NCBI GenBank assembly: GCA_018304505.1
Contig: JAGVWA010000002.1
Span: 1 to 64,000, forward strand
Length of the DNA stretch: 64,000 bases
Direction of reading: 5' to 3'
Source of the DNA: Nanobdellati archaeon
GTDB taxonomy: Archaea; B1Sed10-29; JAGVWA01
Shown: piece after piece, positions 24,525 to 32,841 of the stretch
Position numbering within the stretch: the stretch's first letter is position 1
Layout: every line of letters starts with the position of its first letter
Translations under genes and position numbers: made by a program
The notes under the pieces: model-generated
Databases searched by the model: none
The model's input: the letters and a program-made list of their open reading frames with translations, nothing else
Told to the model about the DNA's origin: nothing

Positions 24525-25259
24525 ATGATCTGGTGGCTCTTTATTTTTCTTGTCTTGCTCGGGGTTTACATGAACAACATCGTTGTGCTTGCAGCAGCGC
24601 TCATCATCCCGCTTCACGAATTCTTCCTGAAACAGCAGGCGCAAGCCATGATGCCTACTAAACCAATGCCCAGGGAGCATGCTGCAGTTCCCGTGCATGA
24701 AGACGCGCACATACGGATTCAGGATGAAATAATTCAGGGCCCTGCGCCGCCGCATCCGCTTGAGTCATTTGACGTCTGGCGAAGGCCGTTCCCAGTGAAT
24801 TTAGTGACACAGCTCGGGCTTACAGCTGCGCCTGTTGTACATCCAGAAACAGGAAAGCAGGTTTACAGTGCTGAGGGCAAGCCCCTGATTGCACCAGCGA
24901 TAGAGGCGAAAGAGCAGACTATCCCTCAGATATTGGCAGAAAAGCCCGAATACAGCAAAGACCCGCTGGTTAGAAGCAAGCTATTTATAGACTTCCCGCT
25001 TTACAACATCAGTGGCATCATCAAGTACGGTGGCGAGCTGGCGAGGGCCGTAGCTGAGCAGCCCGAGGTGTTTGAAGTAAAAGGGATGATGGAGACGCAG
25101 CTGGGGCAGCAGATAAAAACAATGCGCGCAGTTCAGCAAAGGTATTTTGAAGAAGTGGCTGCGTTCAACAAGATGCCGCGTGGGCCGGAAAAGCAGAAGG
25201 AGTATGAAAGGCTCAAGGGCCTTGACACAGCGTTGAAAAGAACAGGATGGTTAAAATGA
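24525..25259 (+). CDS. Membrane-tethered protein with soluble domain
   Basis: 244 residues from MIWWLFIFLVLLG, chosen because GGTAGTGA lies just upstream and the longer frame would overlap the preceding gene. One or two N-terminal membrane helices (residues 2-33) are followed by about 210 mostly helical soluble residues rich in Glu, Lys and Pro. Last of the small membrane run; its stop overlaps the next ATG (ATGATG). No family recognised. Confidence 0.6.
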   Translation: MIWWLFIFLVLLGVYMNNIVVLAAALIIPLHEFFLKQQAQAMMPTKPMPREHAAVPVHEDAHIRIQDEIIQGPAPPHPLESFDVWRRPFPVNLVTQLGLTAAPVVHPETGKQVYSAEGKPLIAPAIEAKEQTIPQILAEKPEYSKDPLVRSKLFIDFPLYNISGIIKYGGELARAVAEQPEVFEVKGMMETQLGQQIKTMRAVQQRYFEEVAAFNKMPRGPEKQKEYERLKGLDTALKRTGWLK

Positions 25260-26095
25260 TGACGAAGAAAATGTTCATGGCGTTGGGGATGCTGATTTTC
25301 ATGTTTGCCGCAGTTCCGCTAGCAGTCGCGCAGGAAACCCCCGAGTTAGAAATAGGGACTCCGTATGAGGAAATTCCGCAGGAGGAAATTGACGCTGCAA
25401 TACAGGCTGCGCACGCAGCGGAAATCGCAACCACTAATCTCTTGAGCACCGGCATTTCGATTGACGAGGACCTTGGGTGTTATGATCGGCCTGACGGCGG
25501 CAAGGAATGCCTTAACCCGATAGTGTTTTTTGAAGAGCCAGTGACGTTCACAGACGACGTTTTCTGCTATTCAAGCAACCCCGAGGCGAGATGCACCAGT
25601 GACTGCAATGACATCCTGGACCTTGGCTGCACCACATCGATAAGAACCACGCAGGCTTCTGAAAAAGAGCTGTGCGTTGACGTGATTTCAAAAACAGGTG
25701 ACGTTCGGGTTGAAGTTGAGTGCGAAAACATCACCATAAACGTGCAGGAATTCGACACGGGCCTTTTCCCTGGCGTCATAACGTCTTACGCGAACTGTCA
25801 GAAAAGAGTTACCGATGCCGATGCAGATGTGGCTGGCGGCCCGCAGGTGTATGAAGTGCAGTGCCCATTCAAGGGCAAAACCTTCCTTGTAAACGGAGGT
25901 ATAATGCACTACGGGGCCTTCATGATCAAGGACATTCTTTCAGAGACATCGCCGCAACAAATCGAGGTAAAGACCGTGTTTGCGGGCCTGCTGCTATTGA
26001 TTTTCGTGTGGGCGCTCATTCCTACTCTGCTACAGAAGAAAAAACCGACTGTGGCTGTGGTACCAAAACCCCCGAAACCAAGCAAGCGCAGATAA
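25256..26095 (+). CDS. Secreted, C-terminally anchored cysteine-rich protein
   Basis: 279 residues from MMTKKMFMALGML. A signal peptide (cleavage likely after AVAQ, about residue 26), an exported domain with about a dozen cysteines (CYSSNPEARC, CNDILDLGCTT), one C-terminal helix (VFAGLLLLIFVWALIPTLL) and a basic Pro-rich cytoplasmic tail. A type I membrane protein closing the operon of small membrane proteins. No known fold recognised. Confidence 0.65.
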   Translation: MMTKKMFMALGMLIFMFAAVPLAVAQETPELEIGTPYEEIPQEEIDAAIQAAHAAEIATTNLLSTGISIDEDLGCYDRPDGGKECLNPIVFFEEPVTFTDDVFCYSSNPEARCTSDCNDILDLGCTTSIRTTQASEKELCVDVISKTGDVRVEVECENITINVQEFDTGLFPGVITSYANCQKRVTDADADVAGGPQVYEVQCPFKGKTFLVNGGIMHYGAFMIKDILSETSPQQIEVKTVFAGLLLLIFVWALIPTLLQKKKPTVAVVPKPPKPSKRR

Positions 26096-26133
26096 AGCAG
26101 GCGTCAATAAAGCAGGTGCGGCAGACAAAACAG

Positions 26134-26214
26134 CGTCAAAGGCGCATGAGCATCTTGCGCCGTCAGAGGCGTATGAGCATCTTGCGCCGTCAAAGGCGCA
26201 TGAGCATCTTCTTG
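26134..26214. repeat. Three tandem copies of a 27-bp unit
   Basis: Units at 26134-26160, 26161-26187 and 26188-26214. The first two differ at two positions; the third diverges in its last four or five bases. On the minus strand each unit reads through codons for RRKMLxRL and a stop, so it is the end of the gene at 26190-26489 repeated downstream in frame. Confidence 0.85.
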
Positions 26215-26489
26215 TTCAGGTCCAAGAGTTTCTCATTCAATTCTTTAATGGAAACAAGCAACGGCTTCAAGCCTTCAAGCATTTCCTTGATTGTGTGCAC
26301 CTCATCGGCCAATTCGTGCGATTCCTTTTCAGACAAGCCGGAAACGCTGCCATGCAGCGCCTCGATTTTCTTCTGGTGCTCTTCAAGGTCACTTTTCACA
26401 GTGTCCAAGACCCGCGAAACTTCCTCCGGGGACTCTGGCTCTGGCGCCGGTTCAGGCGCTGCGCCCGTTGTTTCTTCTTCATCCTGCAT
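26190..26489 (-). CDS. Small acidic coiled-coil protein
   Basis: 99 residues. An acidic Pro/Glu N terminus (EPAPEPESPEEVS) then heptad-patterned helices to the end (LLVSIKELNEKLLDLNKKML). Its last codons and stop lie within the first of three 27-bp tandem units, so the original 3' end was multiplied. It runs divergent from 26558 across 68 bp and convergent with 25256. Cytoplasmic; function unknown. Confidence 0.6.
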   Translation of the reverse strand: MQDEEETTGAAPEPAPEPESPEEVSRVLDTVKSDLEEHQKKIEALHGSVSGLSEKESHELADEVHTIKEMLEGLKPLLVSIKELNEKLLDLNKKMLMRL

Positions 26490-26557
26490 TTAATCACTCA
26501 ACGTACACTGGTATTTAGTAACAAAGGTATATATATTAACATTCGCTTTATTAGCAC

Positions 26558-28099
26558 ATGGCGGAACTGGACTTAAAACACGGGCCTTGGACAGCGATCT
26601 TCAGCGGCGAATGGAAGGGGCACGAAGTCAGTTTGTACCAAAACCCGGACATGCTGACGATGTTGATGTTGGTAGACACATCGCCTGAAGGGCAAGCCAA
26701 GGGCGTCCTGATTGTCCTGAATAAGTACTTCACCTTCAAGGGGTCTCCAGAAGAGCTGGCAACTGCATTACGGGGGTATTCGCTCGTGTTCGAAAAAAAC
26801 ACGCCGACGTTCAGGGCAAAGTACTTCGCCCTCTCGAGTTCACCGAGGTACGCGAAGCCTGACCAGGAATCGATACAGGAAACCATAGAAGAGAACTTTG
26901 CAGAGTTAAGGCAGAGGAGTGAACAGGCCATCGAATCAAGCACGGCTTATCAGGTTGACTTGACTGACATTAGGAACTCCGGGAAGGATTTGCAGGACAA
27001 GCTCTTCAGTGAACCAAGCATACTCACGGGTTTAATGGTTACTGCGCCCGGTGTTGGGGCTGTCACAGAAACAGAGGGCGGCGAAGCCATTGCAGGTGCC
27101 CCAGCGCGAGCCAAAGCAACCAATGAAGCAACAGCCCTGCTGGGAAAAAAACTCACAGGCGAAAACGCAACAGAGGTACTGCAGAGCTTCCTCACAACGA
27201 TTATTTCGGGCAGCGACAAGGAAGTGAAAAAAGCAGCACACGTGGTCCTTGAGAACTGTGTGTTGAACAACGTCATCACGATTGTGTATGATGAGGACAA
27301 TTACTTTGAGAGAATGAAAACGCCGAACCAGAACTTTGACCGGGAGCATTATCCTGAACTGGAACCGATAGGCATGCCTGTCAAAAACGTCACACTTGAG
27401 AAGATAGGCATCAACCTCGACCTCATGGACTCGAAATCATTTAGGGAGATTCTCAGGATAGCTGGTGATTCAATAACAGGGAATGACACTTATGCGCTGA
27501 TAGGCGAGGTCTTTTATAAATATCCTCAGGGAATCGACAAGCTGGACGACGTCATTGGTTTGCTGCTGCAGGAAGAGGATCCGCAGAAGATGTTTCATTC
27601 GCGGCGTGCAGCCCGCTTCTTGAAAATCCTTGAGCAGAAACACCCGGGGGTTTTCAGAAAGGGCACTGACATGACGCAGTTTGTGTCTGCTTATGCGGCT
27701 GCGTTGAGCCAGGCCATCAGGCTGCCATTGCAGAACGTGACGCCGGAAATCAAAAAGGCAGTCATGTTGTCCATGTCGAGCGCATTCCTGAACTATTACA
27801 AGGAACGCAACCCATCAAGTGCGCTCAAGGCGCTACACTTAATGACAAATGCCAACAACGTGATGCAGGCTGATTCTGAAAAAGTGCTTGATGCAAAGCT
27901 CATAGAAGTTTACAAGCAGTCGCAGCAGATCGGCATCGGTTACCTCTTCGGGCTTGACGTTGACGCCGCGCCCCACGCCGACGTTCAGTCAAACCAAAGT
28001 TTAAGCATTTCGTTTGTTACGGAAACCGAAGTCGCCGTGAAGGAAAAAACCGGCAAGCCCTACCGTGCAGTCCTGAGGCCGCCGCTGTCTGCATATTAA
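26558..28099 (+). CDS. Unknown cytoplasmic protein, 513 residues
   Basis: No signal peptide or membrane helix. An N-terminal beta-rich domain (1-110) is followed by mostly helical repeats (about 200-440), possibly HEAT-like, and a short beta C terminus ending RPPLSAY. A strong TATA (GGTATATATATTAA near 26525) lies about 25-30 bp before the ATG. The last codons, PPLSAY-stop, recur 346 bp downstream at 28424-28445 with only synonymous changes, suggesting that something was inserted just behind this gene. Function not recognised. Confidence 0.65.
   Translation: MAELDLKHGPWTAIFSGEWKGHEVSLYQNPDMLTMLMLVDTSPEGQAKGVLIVLNKYFTFKGSPEELATALRGYSLVFEKNTPTFRAKYFALSSSPRYAKPDQESIQETIEENFAELRQRSEQAIESSTAYQVDLTDIRNSGKDLQDKLFSEPSILTGLMVTAPGVGAVTETEGGEAIAGAPARAKATNEATALLGKKLTGENATEVLQSFLTTIISGSDKEVKKAAHVVLENCVLNNVITIVYDEDNYFERMKTPNQNFDREHYPELEPIGMPVKNVTLEKIGINLDLMDSKSFREILRIAGDSITGNDTYALIGEVFYKYPQGIDKLDDVIGLLLQEEDPQKMFHSRRAARFLKILEQKHPGVFRKGTDMTQFVSAYAAALSQAIRLPLQNVTPEIKKAVMLSMSSAFLNYYKERNPSSALKALHLMTNANNVMQADSEKVLDAKLIEVYKQSQQIGIGYLFGLDVDAAPHADVQSNQSLSISFVTETEVAVKEKTGKPYRAVLRPPLSAY
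28078..28099. repeat. Gene 3' end that recurs at 28424-28445
   Basis: 19 of 22 bases match. The three changes are synonymous: the codons for Ala and Tyr and the stop codon differ in third or equivalent positions. Confidence 0.7.
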
Positions 28100-28123
28100 C
28101 TACGGGTTACGGGTCGTGGAAAA

Positions 28124-28261
28124 ATGGAAAAAATCAAGATGCTTGGAGCAATGATGAGACTGGCTCGTTTTAAAGGCGCAGCAAAAAAGAAAACAACTGA
28201 TGCAGAATACGAGCTGATTAGAGCAAAGGCGTTTAAGACATTGGAAAAAAGATTCGAGTAA
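28124..28261 (+). CDS. 45-residue basic peptide gene
   Basis: MEKIKMLGAMMRLARFKGAA... ending in LEKRFE, then TAA followed directly by TAG. Helical and strongly basic. A weak ribosome site (GTCGTGGA) precedes the ATG by 5 bases. It lies between the 28078 and 28424 repeats together with the PIN-toxin relic on the other strand, so it may be part of the inserted module. Small size makes it uncertain. Confidence 0.4.
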   Translation: MEKIKMLGAMMRLARFKGAAKKKTTDAEYELIRAKAFKTLEKRFE

Positions 28262-28265
28262 TAGC

Positions 28266-28380
28266 TCAGAGCAGATCTTCAGGTTTGTAATGCGGTGAAA
28301 TGTCTTCTAGTTTTTTAAAGTCCACATCGGTCTTCGTATAAATCCATCCAAATCGAGGTGTCAAGGTAGTATCTTTCCAT
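28266..28380 (-). pseudogene. PIN-domain toxin relic with internal deletion
   Basis: The ATG at 28380 opens MERYYLDTSIWMDLYEDR, the typical PIN N terminus with its first catalytic Asp, then stops. In a shifted frame the DNA continues as DVDFKKLEDISPHYKPEDLL-stop, the typical PIN C-terminal end. The middle, about 90-100 residues with the remaining catalytic acids, is missing. A TATA-like AAGTTATATAAACAT remains near 28402-28416. Clearly a dead toxin gene. Confidence 0.75.
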
Positions 28381-28423
28381 CAAGGGGGATTAGTGATTTG
28401 GCATGTTTATATAACTTAGTCAT

Positions 28424-28445
28424 GCCGCCGCTGTCTGCGTACTGA
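28424..28445. repeat. Second copy of the 26558 gene 3' end
   Basis: Reads ATG-PPLSAY-stop in frame with only synonymous differences from 28078-28099. It marks the right edge of the segment carrying the basic peptide gene and the PIN relic. Confidence 0.7.
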
Positions 28446-28518
28446 GGCCTCGTGAGGGAAGGCTTTTTATATAAAATGCGCCACAATTTTGTAAAAGTAA
28501 TGGTGTGGAGGGATGTAA

Positions 28519-28890
28519 ATGTGGGGACAGCAAATAGTTGACGCAGCAACAGCCAACAGGCGAAGCATTAAATGGTGGGGGCCGCGCGAATCATTTCCGT
28601 TCAGGGACGGCGAACCAAAATACCCCGAAGGCCGAATGGTTGGCTCAGTCGGCATCCCGCGCGAAGAACCCGGGCTGTACGTGAACGTTGTAAATGGTGA
28701 TGCTGGAATATTTTACATGTATTTAACAGATGATGAAAACGGAAGACATGCAAGCCAGATGGCGACAACCGCAGACCGTGCGTTCAGGCAGGACTTGCTG
28801 CGCCAAGGCCAGGACAGCAAAAGCACAAGGGAATTTTTGAGGGAAATGCAATCGCACTTTGAGCGGCAGTCCCCGGAAGAAGATCAGTAG
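28519..28890 (+). CDS. Unknown small soluble protein
   Basis: 123 residues. GGAGGG lies 7-8 bases before the ATG, and a TATA (CTTTTTATATAAAATG near 28464) lies about 45 bp upstream. Trp-rich N terminus (WGQQ, KWWGPRE), a beta region, and a polar helical end. It meets the minus-strand gene at 28884 tail to tail with 7 bp overlap. No family recognised. Confidence 0.6.
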   Translation: MWGQQIVDAATANRRSIKWWGPRESFPFRDGEPKYPEGRMVGSVGIPREEPGLYVNVVNGDAGIFYMYLTDDENGRHASQMATTADRAFRQDLLRQGQDSKSTREFLREMQSHFERQSPEEDQ

Positions 28891-29354
28891 TCCTCTTCGT
28901 ACTCGTCACGCGGGCGCCTTCTTCTGCGCACGGGTGCAGCGCGTTTTCTTTCCTCTAATTCAAGAGCTCGGTCGATCTTTTCGTCAATCAAGTCGTTGAC
29001 CTGGTCTACAGTGACGTAGGCCACGGGGTTCATCTGGTTAACAATGTACTTTGTCTCATCAACAACCCCGCGCAGCTTTGACAGCTCCTTCTGATTCTGA
29101 TCGACAAGCCTCTGCAGTTCAGCCGCGTTTCCAGCACCCGCCGCACTGGCTGTCGCGGCCACTTGTTTCGTTGTAGCTGCCTCAGCTATCGCTTTTTCAA
29201 GGTCTTTGAGCATCTTATTATGGCTCACGAGGGTTTTGCCGATGATCTGCTCGTTCTTCTCGATGATCTTCATTCGCTGTGCAATGACCTGAATTTTAGA
29301 ATTAAGGGAACTCACTTCTCCTAATAAGGCTCCAACAGATGCGGGTTGCGCCAT
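28884..29354 (-). CDS. Coiled-coil protein with basic C terminus
   Basis: 156 residues from MAQPASVGALLGEV; a start 15 bp upstream is possible. Heptad repeats run from about 10 to 60 and 80 to 115, interrupted by an Ala-rich stretch, and the protein ends with RRRRRPRDEYEEDY. TATA-like GATTTAAAACTT (about 29373-29384) fits a leaderless message. Cytoplasmic, unknown function. Confidence 0.6.
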   Translation of the reverse strand: MAQPASVGALLGEVSSLNSKIQVIAQRMKIIEKNEQIIGKTLVSHNKMLKDLEKAIAEAATTKQVAATASAAGAGNAAELQRLVDQNQKELSKLRGVVDETKYIVNQMNPVAYVTVDQVNDLIDEKIDRALELEERKRAAPVRRRRRPRDEYEEDY

Positions 29355-29420
29355 GTAATCATCGTGCAAAGTTTTAAATCAATCACGAGCCTTCTACATA
29401 TAAACCTTACTTCATAGTGA

Positions 29421-31763
29421 GTGGTGATTGGAATCAAGGCTTACATTTTGGATCTCAAGTCAGAAGGGGAAGACAAGATAAAGATGACGCTGCGTGACAA
29501 GTCTTTTCAGGAAGCCCATGACACCTTGCAGCCGTACTTTTACCTAGAGCCTGAAAAAAAGGGCCACAAGACGGACATAGAAAAGATCCCGGGCGTCATT
29601 AAAGTTGAGGATTACGAGGATTCGCTAGGCCAGAAGCTGCTGAAAATCACCGTGGATCATCCTGGCCGCATCCCGGAAATCAGGACCAAGATGCACGCTT
29701 ACGGCGTCAACAGGGAGCATGACATACCGTATCACTTTAGGTATCTAATCGATAAGGCCCTGCATGCGAACACGTATTACGATTTCGAATTGGACAACGG
29801 AATGGTCAAGGGTGCCAAAAAAACATCACTTGGCTCGCCGAAGTTGAACATGTGCGCCTTCGACATTGAGACCCATTCGGAAAAAGGTGTATTCCCCGAC
29901 CCGAAACGTGACCCCGTGTTGATGATCGCATACAAGGACGACAAAGAAGAAAAGGTGTTCTATTGGCAGGAAGGTAAAGGAACCGAGAAAGAAATGATAC
30001 TGGCCTTCATAGACAAGGTGAAGACGGAGGAAATCGACGTCCTGGTAGGCTATAACTCTGCGGGCTTCGATTTGCCATACTTGAAGGAGCGGGCCAAGAA
30101 GCTCGGTGTTGACTTCGATTTGTCAAGGGATGGGTCTGATCTGCACATAACAAAAGGCGCCTTCCCCAGGGCAACAATGTACGGCAGGATGCACATCGAT
30201 GCGTACAACGGCGTCGAGTTTCTCAGTTATATCGGCGCGCTGAGGCTGCCAAAAAACGACCTTGAATCAGTGTACAAAGCGTTCCTCGGAAAGGACAAAA
30301 TCGACATACACTACGATGACATCACAACGTTCTGGAAAGCGGGCGGCGAGAAACTTAAGAAGCTAATTCAGTACAACAAGGAAGACGCGCGCGCGGCATA
30401 CGAAATCGCCGAACGTTTACTGCCGTTGTATAACGAACTCAGCCGTCTTATCGGGCTGCCGATTTCTGACGTGTCCAGGATGAGCCCGAGCCAGATGGTG
30501 GAATGGTACTTGACGAGGAAGGCCTTCGAGCGCAACGAAGTCATACCAAGGAAGCCGAGCAGCGAGGAAATCAAAAAACGTCAGCAGAGGCCAATAGAAG
30601 GCGGTTTCGTGAAACTGCCAAAACGGGGGATACATGAGCACATTGCCGTGTGCGATTTCCGGTCATTGTACCCGAGCATCATCATTTCCCACAACCTCGA
30701 TGGCCACGCGCTCAACTGCAATGACTGCACGGAAAAGGAAAAGCACCACAGCCCAGCAGGCTACTCATTCTGCAGCAAAAAACAGGGCCTGATTCCACAG
30801 ATCCTCGAAGAGCTCATCAACGCGCGCATTGGGGCAAAGAAAGAAATGAAAAAACACAAGCAAGGAACGCATGACTACGATGTATTGCAGGCAAAACAGT
30901 GGGGACTCAAAATTTTGGCAAACTCAGTCTACGGCTACTTAAATTTTGCAATGGCGCGGTGGCACTCGCGTGAGGCGGCAGAGGCCACAACAAGCCTCGC
31001 CAGGTTCTACATCAAGGACACAATCGAAAAGGCTGAGAAGGCAGGCTTCGAAGTGCTTTATGCAGACACTGATTCGGCGTTCTTGCTATTGAAAAACAAA
31101 AGCGAAGTCAAAAGGGCAAAGGAGTTCATTGAAAAAATCAACAAGTCGCTCCCTGGATTGATGGAACTGGAATTCGAGGGATATTACCCAAGGGGCTTGT
31201 TTGTCACAAAGAAAGAAGGCGGTGCGGCAAAAAAACGATATGCTCTAATTAAGGAAGACGGCACCGTGGAGATAAAGGGCTTTGAATTCGTTAGAAGAGA
31301 CTGGAGCAACATTGCCAAGATAACACAAGAAAAGGTCATTAATGCAGTGCTGAAGGAAGGCAAGCCGGAAAAGGGCATCAAGATAGTCAAGGACGTCATC
31401 AAGGATCTGCGGGCCGGCAAGGTTTCTCTTGAGGATCTTGTAATATACACGCAGATAACCCGCCCGCTGTCGAGCTACGAGGCCATCGGCCCCCACGTCA
31501 GGGCAGCCCAGCGGCTTATCGAAAAAGGCGAAAAGATCAGGCCTGGCAGCGTTGTGGAATACATTGTGACAGAAGGGCCGGGCAACATTGGCGAGAAGTC
31601 CTGGCCCAAACAGCTGCTGGGAAACCGCAAGCCGGACATGGAGTACTACATCAAGAACCAGATCATCCCAAGCGTCATCAAAATACTGGCAGAGCTCGGC
31701 GTGACAGAAGATGAGTTAAGCAAGGATGAGAGGCAAAAATCGATAGCCCAGTGGTTCTCGTAA
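29421..31763 (+). CDS. polB: DNA polymerase family B
   Basis: 780 residues, normal length for an archaeal replicative or repair PolB. Proofreading motifs are intact: FDIETHS (about residue 147), YNSAGFDLPYL and YNKEDARAAYE. Polymerase motifs are intact: DFRSLYPSIIISHN (about 412, motif A), KILANSVYGY (motif B) and YADTDS (about 548, motif C). A zinc-ligand-like CNDCTEKEKHHSPAGYSFC segment lies between A and B. The start is GTG at 29421 (or the next GTG), about 25 bp after CATATAAACC, so leaderless. No intein. Confidence 0.93.
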   Translation: MVIGIKAYILDLKSEGEDKIKMTLRDKSFQEAHDTLQPYFYLEPEKKGHKTDIEKIPGVIKVEDYEDSLGQKLLKITVDHPGRIPEIRTKMHAYGVNREHDIPYHFRYLIDKALHANTYYDFELDNGMVKGAKKTSLGSPKLNMCAFDIETHSEKGVFPDPKRDPVLMIAYKDDKEEKVFYWQEGKGTEKEMILAFIDKVKTEEIDVLVGYNSAGFDLPYLKERAKKLGVDFDLSRDGSDLHITKGAFPRATMYGRMHIDAYNGVEFLSYIGALRLPKNDLESVYKAFLGKDKIDIHYDDITTFWKAGGEKLKKLIQYNKEDARAAYEIAERLLPLYNELSRLIGLPISDVSRMSPSQMVEWYLTRKAFERNEVIPRKPSSEEIKKRQQRPIEGGFVKLPKRGIHEHIAVCDFRSLYPSIIISHNLDGHALNCNDCTEKEKHHSPAGYSFCSKKQGLIPQILEELINARIGAKKEMKKHKQGTHDYDVLQAKQWGLKILANSVYGYLNFAMARWHSREAAEATTSLARFYIKDTIEKAEKAGFEVLYADTDSAFLLLKNKSEVKRAKEFIEKINKSLPGLMELEFEGYYPRGLFVTKKEGGAAKKRYALIKEDGTVEIKGFEFVRRDWSNIAKITQEKVINAVLKEGKPEKGIKIVKDVIKDLRAGKVSLEDLVIYTQITRPLSSYEAIGPHVRAAQRLIEKGEKIRPGSVVEYIVTEGPGNIGEKSWPKQLLGNRKPDMEYYIKNQIIPSVIKILAELGVTEDELSKDERQKSIAQWFS

Positions 31764-31838
31764 TCAGGGCCACTACGCTGCCCGCCGGAAGGTATTTATT
31801 TGTAATAGGATTAGTCTTCTATCGTATCATAAAATTCC

Positions 31839-32096
31839 ATGATCATTCACTTAGAGCTTTATACGTATACTTCTTCTGATTTGCCTAAAAAGATAGCTAT
31901 ACGGGGCGATGGCAACTTCAATGTCCACGTGCAGTCCGTGGACGACTCATGGAGTGGTGCCATTAGCTTTAAGCCACGCAACAACAATGAGGTAATAAAA
32001 GTGGTTCCGCTTGGGCACCAACGTTATGACATTTACTGCGTGAACCCGTTTTATAGCGGGAGCTGTGATGTTAAGCAGGTGCGCTTTATTCGATAG
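31839..32096 (+). CDS. Discoidin-like small protein, family member without signal
   Basis: 85 residues. KKIAIRGDGNFNVHVQSVDD, then a C-terminal YCVNPFYSGSCDVKQVRF, line up with six other genes in 32.1-39.5 kb that share (K/R)xxGxGxF...(D/E)DG/S... and CxxxxxxxCxxxELExY. Unlike them it has no N-terminal signal or helix, so it would stay in the cytoplasm unless the start is mis-set. The pattern recalls F5/8 type C (galactose-binding-like) domains; the fold is inferred. Confidence 0.55.
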   Translation: MIIHLELYTYTSSDLPKKIAIRGDGNFNVHVQSVDDSWSGAISFKPRNNNEVIKVVPLGHQRYDIYCVNPFYSGSCDVKQVRFIR

Positions 32097-32138
32097 CGAA
32101 TGAAAAGAAAAACGAGACCGTCATTGGCTGTGGCGTTT

Positions 32139-32582
32139 TTAGTAGTCAATGACGTCGAGTTCTCGTAGTTTGCACTGGAAGTACTTGCTCGTGCACTTTA
32201 TGAAGAAACCAGTGATTTTCTTGTCGTCTTTAATCTTTGGTGTAACATAGACGCCGGATTTCCTCATCTCTACTGGCGTGGTTTCGCCGCTCGTGGTTCC
32301 GTCTTCGAAGCGTGTTATTGCCACAAACCACCCGCTGCCGCGGAGTTTGAGCTGGCGCACCCTGTGCCTTGGCTCGTCGAGTTTTATTTCTAGAATTTGT
32401 TTTCTTTTGGTTTGTATCTTTGAGTATGTGCTGATTTTGCCGTCTGAGATTGAAGGCGAGTACACGCTGTCGCCGGCAGTGGCTGTGTAGCCTACATCAA
32501 CTGCTAAGGCTGCGGGCACCATTAGTGTAACGGCCAGCAAAAATGCTAGTGCCCTAGTTGAGTTTAAGTTGAAATTTGTCAT
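32139..32582 (-). CDS. Secreted discoidin-like family protein
   Basis: 147 residues. Signal peptide 1-27 with AALA cleavage, then SDGKISTYSKIQTKRKQ, QLKLRGSGWFVAITRFEDG and FIKCTSKYFQCKLRELDV. Very close to the gene at 39035 (TDGSKWTYAKIQKKRRQ, KIKGSGKYVVLTRYED, FIKCTNKVFSCKLKELEI), so they are recent paralogues on opposite strands. Two conserved cysteines probably form a disulfide. An F5/8C-like ligand-binding fold is inferred from the pattern. A TATA-like AATAAATATTTAAG lies at about 32592-32605. Confidence 0.65.
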   Translation of the reverse strand: MTNFNLNSTRALAFLLAVTLMVPAALAVDVGYTATAGDSVYSPSISDGKISTYSKIQTKRKQILEIKLDEPRHRVRQLKLRGSGWFVAITRFEDGTTSGETTPVEMRKSGVYVTPKIKDDKKITGFFIKCTSKYFQCKLRELDVIDY

Positions 32583-32637
32583 CGAATCATCTTAAATATT
32601 TATTGCAATTCCGGTATATAAACCTATCGGTTTGGTT

Positions 32638-32841
32638 ATGGTTGTGGGAGAAAAATGCTGTGCTGTGGGAAATTGGGTATGGAAAAAAGTGCCGTGGGGT
32701 GTTAAATGCTGTTGGTGGTCTTTGTTATTAGTGGTGTTGATTATCGTGTTGCTATGGGTATATCTCGAGCTCATATATAAAGCAGGGAAAGTACTTATTA
32801 GTGCACTTTATTTCAAATCCATAGTACTGGTATGGCGATAA
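32638..32841 (+). CDS. Possible small membrane protein, Cys/Trp-rich
   Basis: 67 residues, MVVGEKCCAVGNWVWKK..., with one strong membrane helix (about 27-45) flanked by CCWW. CGGTATATAAACC (about 32610-32622) is a good TATA for a leaderless start at 32638. The 3' part overlaps the end of the opposite-strand gene at 32752 by 90 bp, and base use is G/T-heavy, so it could also be a chance frame. Confidence 0.4.
   Translation: MVVGEKCCAVGNWVWKKVPWGVKCCWWSLLLVVLIIVLLWVYLELIYKAGKVLISALYFKSIVLVWR

Noticed and set aside
26134-26214. 27-bp tandem units considered as CRISPR
   Set aside because: The units are directly adjacent with no spacers and form the 3' end of a gene.
32592-32774. Minus-strand 60-codon frame between two discoidin-like genes
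   Set aside because: Asn/His/Thr-rich with no ribosome site; the plus-strand frame there has a better promoter, though it too is uncertain.
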